A stretch of DNA of 9,244 nucleotides. It comes from CAZKUN01 sp964555935 (GTDB lineage: Bacteria > Armatimonadota > Zipacnadia > Zipacnadales > VGFC01). Both the position numbers and the translations under genes were made by a program. Location: the NCBI GenBank assembly GCA_964555935.1, contig CAZKUN010000320.1, positions 1-9,244 of the forward strand, written 5' to 3'. The notes under the pieces were generated by a model that did no database searches, was not told the DNA's origin, and saw only the letters and a program-made list of their open reading frames with translations. Positions 5,345-9,244 of this stretch are shown here, piece after piece; the stretch's first letter is position 1, and each line of letters opens with the position of its first letter.

Positions 5345-7435
5345 ATGACCGAGGAGAACGCCGTACAGGAAATTGAGGTCTGCGCATCGTGCATGGCCGC
5401 GTGTCCGGTTCAGACCGACACGCGAGGGTATGCCGAGGCGATAGCCCAGGGGAACTACGAGTTGGCTCTGGAGCTGCTTCTGGAGTCGAATCCGTTCCCC
5501 TCCGTATGTGGTCGGATCTGTCACCATCCGTGCGAGCAAGCATGCCGCCGGGCGACGGTCGATACGCCGGTTGGCCTGCGAGCTTTGAAGAGGTTCGTCG
5601 TCGAGCAGACATCGGAGTATCGGAAGAGTCGCCAGCCCGAGGTAAAGCCGGCAAACGGTAAGAAGGTCGCGATCATCGGCTCTGGCCCAGCCGGCCTGAC
5701 CGCCGCCAACGACCTGGCGCTGGAGGGGTTTGGCGTGGACGTGTACGAGGCGGCCGACACGCCGGGCGGGATGCTCGGACAGACGATCCCCCGGTACCGC
5801 CTGCCGATCGAGGTCCTGATGGAGGACATCGATGCCATCGTGGCGCTCGGGGTCAACCTGCATACCGGCGTCGAGATCGGCAAGGACAAGATGATCTCGG
5901 ACCTGCAGGCGGAGAGCGACGCCGTGCTGGTCGCCACCGGCCTCAGCGAAAGCGCGAGCATGGTGGTCGACGGCATCGAGGCGCCGGGAGTGCATCTTGC
6001 GATGGACTTCCTGAAAGCTGCGGCCGCGGGAGTGCCGATCGACCTGGGCGAGCACGTAGTGGTCGTGGGTGGCGGGAACGTCGCGTTTGACGTCGCCCGC
6101 ACGGCCCGTCGGCTCGGGGCGAAATCGATCACCCTCACCTGCCTGGAGTCTCGTGATGAGATGCCGGCGTGGGAGTGGGAGATCGAGGAGGGCGTCGACG
6201 AGGGCGTTGAGCTGATGCCAGGCTACGGCCCGAACTCGGTCTTCGCGGAAGACGATGTGGTGAAGGGCATCGAGCTGAAGCGCTGCACCAGAGTTTTCGA
6301 CGAGGACGGCAGATTCAGCCCGCAGTTCGACGATGCCAACATCGCGACGAAGGTCTGCTCCAGCGTCATCATCGCGATCGGACAGCGAGCCGATCTGGGG
6401 TGCCTGGAGGGCTCGGACATCGAGGCTGACGAGCGCGGTCGACTGACCTACTCGATCACGACCCTCGGGACGAGCAAGAAGGGCGTGTTCGCGGCGGGGG
6501 AGGTCGGCACGGGCCCGGGCGCAGCGATTGAGGCCGTGCGAGAGGGGCACCGCGCGGCGATCGCCATCTCGCACTACATCGACACCGGCGAGATCATCGA
6601 ACTGCCCGAACCGGACATCGCCAAGCCAGAGGAACTGACGGCCGCGGTGGCCCAGCGGGTGCAGGAGTCGGGACGGTTTGACCCGGATATGATCCCCGCG
6701 GAGGAGCGCGTTCAGGACTTCCGCGAGGTCGAGACGGGACTGACCGAGGCCGAGGCGCTGGCTGAGTCGCGTCGATGCCTGGCGTGTCTGACGGGCGCCG
6801 AGGTCAATGAGGCTGCATGCGCGGGCTGCCTGACGTGCGTGCGGATCTGCCCGTATGACATCCCGACCGTCGATCGGACAGCCGCGGTCCACGCGGACCA
6901 ATGCCAGGCGTGCGGGCTGTGCGCGACGGAGTGCCCGGCGGGAGCGATCACGCTGGCGCGGTACTCCAGCGATGACATGCGCGATAGGATCGCGGAGCTG
7001 AAGGAGGCGGCGGGCGATGACCTCAAGCACCCGCTGGTGCTCTCCTACTGCTGCGTGTTCGAGACGACAAGTCGCAAGTACCTGCAGCCGAAGATCGAAG
7101 AAGCCGTCGAGACAGGCATCCTGCGCATTCTCGTACCGTGCGCGGCGCGCCTGAGCCTGAACGACCTGCTCGCGCCGCTGGAGCTGGGCGCAGACGGTGT
7201 GGTCGTCTTGAGTTGTGATGAGAATGACTGCGTGACGCCGGCGGCGGAGGCGAAGCTGATGCGCCACGTCCGGCAGGCGCGCACGACGTTGGAGGACGCC
7301 GGAGTTCCGGCTGATCGGATCCTCCACTTCCGCACCCAAGGCTCAGCCGAGGAGTCGTGGGAAGGCTCCTGGGCCGAGGCCCTGGAGACACTTAGGACGC
7401 TTGAGTCCGCAGCCAGCAGTGAGGTGACCAAATGA
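5345..7435 (+). CDS. GltD/NfnB-like FAD oxidoreductase fused to 2x[4Fe-4S] ferredoxin and MvhD-like domains, 696 aa
   Basis: Probable electron-transfer subunit feeding the MetVF reductase encoded next. Domains in order: an N-terminal Fe-S region with C13, C16, C20 and C55, C59, C63, C67 (GltD/dihydropyrimidine dehydrogenase type); an FAD site GSGPAG (112-117); a pyridine-nucleotide site VVGGGNVAFDVAR (240-252); a second FAD motif GVFAAGEVGTGPGAAIEAV (380-398); CLAC (478-481); two ferredoxin clusters, CxxCxxCxxxCP at 492-503 and 520-531; and an MvhD-like domain (about 563-665) with C569, C570, C599, C624 and C629. The strand after the nucleotide motif ends in LESRDEMP, with an acidic E268 instead of the Arg pair of NADPH-dependent GltD, which suggests NADH. 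GltD/NfnB relatives include bifurcating flavoproteins, so bifurcation is possible but unproven. I chose ATG 5345 over TTG 5303, although neither has an ideal ribosome site. The stop overlaps the metV start. Cytoplasmic; no signal peptide. Confidence 0.85.
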   Translation: MTEENAVQEIEVCASCMAACPVQTDTRGYAEAIAQGNYELALELLLESNPFPSVCGRICHHPCEQACRRATVDTPVGLRALKRFVVEQTSEYRKSRQPEVKPANGKKVAIIGSGPAGLTAANDLALEGFGVDVYEAADTPGGMLGQTIPRYRLPIEVLMEDIDAIVALGVNLHTGVEIGKDKMISDLQAESDAVLVATGLSESASMVVDGIEAPGVHLAMDFLKAAAAGVPIDLGEHVVVVGGGNVAFDVARTARRLGAKSITLTCLESRDEMPAWEWEIEEGVDEGVELMPGYGPNSVFAEDDVVKGIELKRCTRVFDEDGRFSPQFDDANIATKVCSSVIIAIGQRADLGCLEGSDIEADERGRLTYSITTLGTSKKGVFAAGEVGTGPGAAIEAVREGHRAAIAISHYIDTGEIIELPEPDIAKPEELTAAVAQRVQESGRFDPDMIPAEERVQDFREVETGLTEAEALAESRRCLACLTGAEVNEAACAGCLTCVRICPYDIPTVDRTAAVHADQCQACGLCATECPAGAITLARYSSDDMRDRIAELKEAAGDDLKHPLVLSYCCVFETTSRKYLQPKIEEAVETGILRILVPCAARLSLNDLLAPLELGADGVVVLSCDENDCVTPAAEAKLMRHVRQARTTLEDAGVPADRILHFRTQGSAEESWEGSWAEALETLRTLESAASSEVTK
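7421..7427 (+). promoter_or_regulatory. metV ribosome binding site inside the upstream gene
   Basis: GAGGTGA lies 4 bases before ATG 7432, inside the last codons of the oxidoreductase gene. The ATGA overlap (7432-7435) indicates coupled translation, as expected for subunits made in fixed proportion. Confidence 0.65.
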
Positions 7436-8133
7436 TAGTCGCAAAACAGAAGCCGATCTCGGAGATCAAAGAGTTCATCGAGGCGCACAGCAAGGTCCTG
7501 ATCGTGGGCTGCGGCGGTTGCGTCACGGTGTGTCTATCCGGCGGCGAGTTGGAGACGCAGAGGCTTGCTTCGGCTCTGCGGATTGCGTATCTGCAGGACG
7601 GCATTGAGAAGGAGCTTATCGCGCCGACCATCACGCGTCAGTGCGATCCTGAGTTCGTCGAGGACCTCGTCGAGAAGTACATTGAGGGCCAAGGCATCGA
7701 CGCGGTGGTTACGCTGGCGTGTGGCATCGGCGCGAACTACCTCGCCGACCGGCTGGAGGGCATTGCCGTCTACCCGGGTCAGAACACGCTCTTCATGGGC
7801 GGCGTCGACGAGCCGGGCAAGTGGAAGGAACTGTGCGCGGCGTGTGGCGAGTGCATCGTCTACAAGACCGGCGGCATCTGCCCGGTTGCCCGTTGCGCAA
7901 AGACGATCATGAACGGCCCGTGTGGCGGCACGAATGACGGCAAGTGCGAGCTGGGCGAGGACACGGACTGCGTGTGGTACTTGATCGTGAACCGGATGAA
8001 GGAACTCGACTCGCTGGATACGCTAACGACGCTGGAGCCGCCGCGTGACTGGTCGACGTCGCGCGATGGCGGTCCGCGCACATACGAGGTCGAGGACCGC
8101 GAGGCCCTGGTCTCTGAGTCCGAAGGCGAGTAG
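7432..8133 (+). CDS. metV: MetV: small iron-sulfur/zinc subunit of methylenetetrahydrofolate reductase, 233 aa
   Basis: Partner subunit of MetF in the two-subunit methylene-THF reductase known from acetogens such as Moorella and Acetobacterium. It is thought to pass electrons from an Fe-S donor to the MetF flavin. The N-terminal part (20-125) is a Rossmann-like domain with GCGGCVTVC (C27, C30, C34), C71 and C97. The C-terminal part is the MTHFR_C signature: ELCAACGECIVYKTGGICPVARC (133-155, C135, C138, C141, C150, C155), NGPCGG (161-166, C164), GKCEL (C172) and DCVWYLIVNRMKEL (C180). These cysteines match the Fe-S and zinc ligands expected of the family. The acidic tail after residue 195 looks disordered. 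Its start overlaps the stop of the fused oxidoreductase gene by 4 bases, and metF follows 74 bases later. Family assignment is strong; the electron donor is inferred from the neighbour. Confidence 0.9.
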   Translation: MIVAKQKPISEIKEFIEAHSKVLIVGCGGCVTVCLSGGELETQRLASALRIAYLQDGIEKELIAPTITRQCDPEFVEDLVEKYIEGQGIDAVVTLACGIGANYLADRLEGIAVYPGQNTLFMGGVDEPGKWKELCAACGECIVYKTGGICPVARCAKTIMNGPCGGTNDGKCELGEDTDCVWYLIVNRMKELDSLDTLTTLEPPRDWSTSRDGGPRTYEVEDREALVSESEGE

Positions 8134-8207
8134 GACGGTTGTAGGGACCTGAACCAACGAGCATTTGGGGAGCGTCAGAAGCACCCCTGAAGGAGATTGG
8201 GAGAGTT
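8134..8207 (+). other. metV-metF spacer with small hairpin and ribosome binding site
   Basis: This 74-base gap is the only sizeable gap in the operon. GGGGAGC (8167-8173) and GCACCCC (8181-8187) pair at 6 of 7 positions around a 7-base loop, just before AAGGAG (8190-8195). The AAGGAG is 12 bases from ATG 8208; a nearer GGGAG (8199-8203) is 4 bases away. The hairpin could affect metF translation or mRNA processing, but no test is possible from sequence alone. No T-tract makes it a terminator. Confidence 0.35.
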
Positions 8208-9182
8208 ATGAAGAGCGGAAGCAATCTCGAGAAGGTCCTGGCAGCCGGCGAGTTCGCGATGACAGCCGAACTCGGGCCGCCGATGGACTGCAACGGTGAC
8301 GAGGTCATCCACAAGTGCCAGCTTCTGAAGGGCGCGGCGGATGCGTACAACATCACCGACAACCAGACCGCAGTCGTGCGCATGTCCAGCATCGCGTCAG
8401 CTGTTCTGATGCAGCAGCAGGACATGGAGCCGGTTTTCCAGATGACCTGCCGCGACCGAAACCGCATCGCGATTCAAGCGGATATTCTCGGCGCCGCGGC
8501 GCTGGGGATGAAGAACTGCCTGTGCATCGCGGGCGACCATCAGTCATTCTCAGGCGCAGGCCGGTTGAAGGGACATCCGGGCGCGAAGAACGTCTATGAC
8601 GTCGACTCCATCCAGCTCATCGGCATCCTGAAGGGCATGCGCGATGACGGGATCCAGCAGGGCGGCGACGAGTTGGAGGTCCGCCCGAAGCTGTTCATCG
8701 GAGCGGCGTGGACGCCGATGGGCGATCCGATCGACTGGCGCCCGTATCGGTTGGCGAAGAAGGTCAAGGCCGGCGCGGACTTCATCCAGACTCAAGGCAT
8801 CTACGACATGAATCTCTTCGCCGAGCAGATGAAGAAGGCCGGCGATCTGGGATGCCTGGACGATACGGCGATGCTGGCGGGGATCATCGTACCGAAGAGC
8901 GCGATGATGCTGAAGTACATGAACGCCAACGTTGCGGGTGTTGTCGTGCCGCAGGAGCTGATCGACCGGCTCGCCGCCGAGAAGGAGAAGGCGGGCGACG
9001 ACAAGGCGGCGGCTCGCGAGCTTCAAGCCGAAGAGGGCAAGCGGATCGCCATCGAGCTGATCCAACAGGCCAAGGAGATCCCGGGCGTCAAGGGCGTCCA
9101 TCTCCAGGCGATCGAGTGGGAAGAAGCCGTCCCGGAGATCATGGAGAAGGCCGGCCTGCTGCCGCGGCCAGTGATCGAGTAA
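8208..9182 (+). CDS. metF: MetF: 5,10-methylenetetrahydrofolate reductase catalytic subunit, 324 aa
   Basis: FAD-dependent reduction of 5,10-methylene-THF to 5-methyl-THF, feeding methionine synthesis or methyl-transfer pathways in the cytoplasm. The single domain is a TIM-barrel MTHFR of about the usual length. E21 in TAELGPP matches the conserved active-site Glu of bacterial MetF (E28 in E. coli). ITDNQ (49-53), MTCRDRNR (79-86), the flavin-site GD in NCLCIAGD (103-110, D110), FIGAAW (163-168), ADFIQTQGIYD (190-200, Q194/Q196 region) and LAGIIVPKS (223-231) follow in family order. MetF proteins beside metV often lack a direct NADH route and depend on MetV, which fits the operon. ATG 8208 is preceded by purine-rich ribosome sites. 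A strong hairpin follows 33 bases after the TAA, so metF is probably the last gene of the unit. Confidence 0.93.
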   Translation: MKSGSNLEKVLAAGEFAMTAELGPPMDCNGDEVIHKCQLLKGAADAYNITDNQTAVVRMSSIASAVLMQQQDMEPVFQMTCRDRNRIAIQADILGAAALGMKNCLCIAGDHQSFSGAGRLKGHPGAKNVYDVDSIQLIGILKGMRDDGIQQGGDELEVRPKLFIGAAWTPMGDPIDWRPYRLAKKVKAGADFIQTQGIYDMNLFAEQMKKAGDLGCLDDTAMLAGIIVPKSAMMLKYMNANVAGVVVPQELIDRLAAEKEKAGDDKAAARELQAEEGKRIAIELIQQAKEIPGVKGVHLQAIEWEEAVPEIMEKAGLLPRPVIE

Positions 9183-9214
9183 CGGCGTAGCGACATACAG
9201 CAAGAAAACACAGC

Positions 9215-9244
9215 CGCCCGGCGATTCCAAGGAATTGCCGGGCG
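9215..9244 (+). terminator. Strong hairpin after metF at the window edge, probable terminator
   Basis: CGCCCGGC (9215-9222) pairs perfectly with GCCGGGCG (9237-9244). A G-T wobble (9223/9236) and ATTC/GAAT then continue the stem to a CAAG loop, about 13 pairs in all. It lies 33 bases after the metF stop. The window ends at the last paired base, so a T-tract, which would confirm intrinsic termination, cannot be seen. Confidence 0.65.

Noticed and set aside
5306..7339. Very long minus-strand open frame opposite the oxidoreductase gene
   Set aside because: It is an antisense shadow in high-GC DNA. Its translation is Arg/His/Leu-rich with no domains, while the plus strand has clear FAD, nucleotide and Fe-S motifs.

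Overview
The window is GC-rich bacterial DNA, densely coding, with six intact genes: one on the minus strand at the left end and five on the plus strand. Several features fit a planctomycete-like or similar high-GC, little-cultured lineage (Planctomycetota, Armatimonadota and relatives). They are a zinc-ribbon/proline-rich/membrane protein, a GH32 enzyme with an N-terminal LamG-like domain, a stand-alone LOR/SDH-type ornithine cyclodeaminase, and good GGAGG ribosome binding sites. The placement is inference; no rRNA or marker gene is present.

Layout. (1) 53-889, minus: thymidylate synthase of a divergent subfamily, with a GTG start behind a GGAGG site. (2) 890-1092: divergent intergenic region with a perfect small hairpin. 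(3) 1093-2310, plus: ornithine cyclodeaminase-like protein (TIGR00300, LOR/SDH type) without the arginine-dihydrolase domain of the cyanobacterial fusions. (4) 2344-4527, plus: GH32-like enzyme (LamG-like domain, five-bladed propeller, C-terminal beta-sandwich) with altered catalytic motifs. (5) 4531-5145, plus: zinc-ribbon membrane protein of unknown function, followed by a GC-rich hairpin. (6) 5146-5344: leader region with several inverted repeats and one lone stretch that looks like a CRISPR repeat. (7) 5345-7435, 7432-8133 and 8208-9182, plus: a three-gene operon ending in a strong hairpin at the right edge.

The operon is the most interesting part. Its last two genes encode MetV and MetF, the two-subunit methylenetetrahydrofolate reductase best known from acetogens of the Wood-Ljungdahl pathway. 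The first gene encodes one polypeptide joining a GltD/NfnB-type FAD/NAD(P) iron-sulfur oxidoreductase, a 2x[4Fe-4S] ferredoxin domain and an MvhD-like hydrogenase/heterodisulfide-reductase delta domain. In Moorella the MetVF enzyme is linked to separate HdrABC and MvhD proteins. Here the GltD-like fusion appears to replace them, giving a compact candidate route from NAD(P)H through flavin, Fe-S clusters and MvhD to MetV and MetF, possibly with flavin-based bifurcation. The thymidylate synthase at the other end also uses methylene-tetrahydrofolate. The two are separate transcription units, so this is only a shared metabolic theme.
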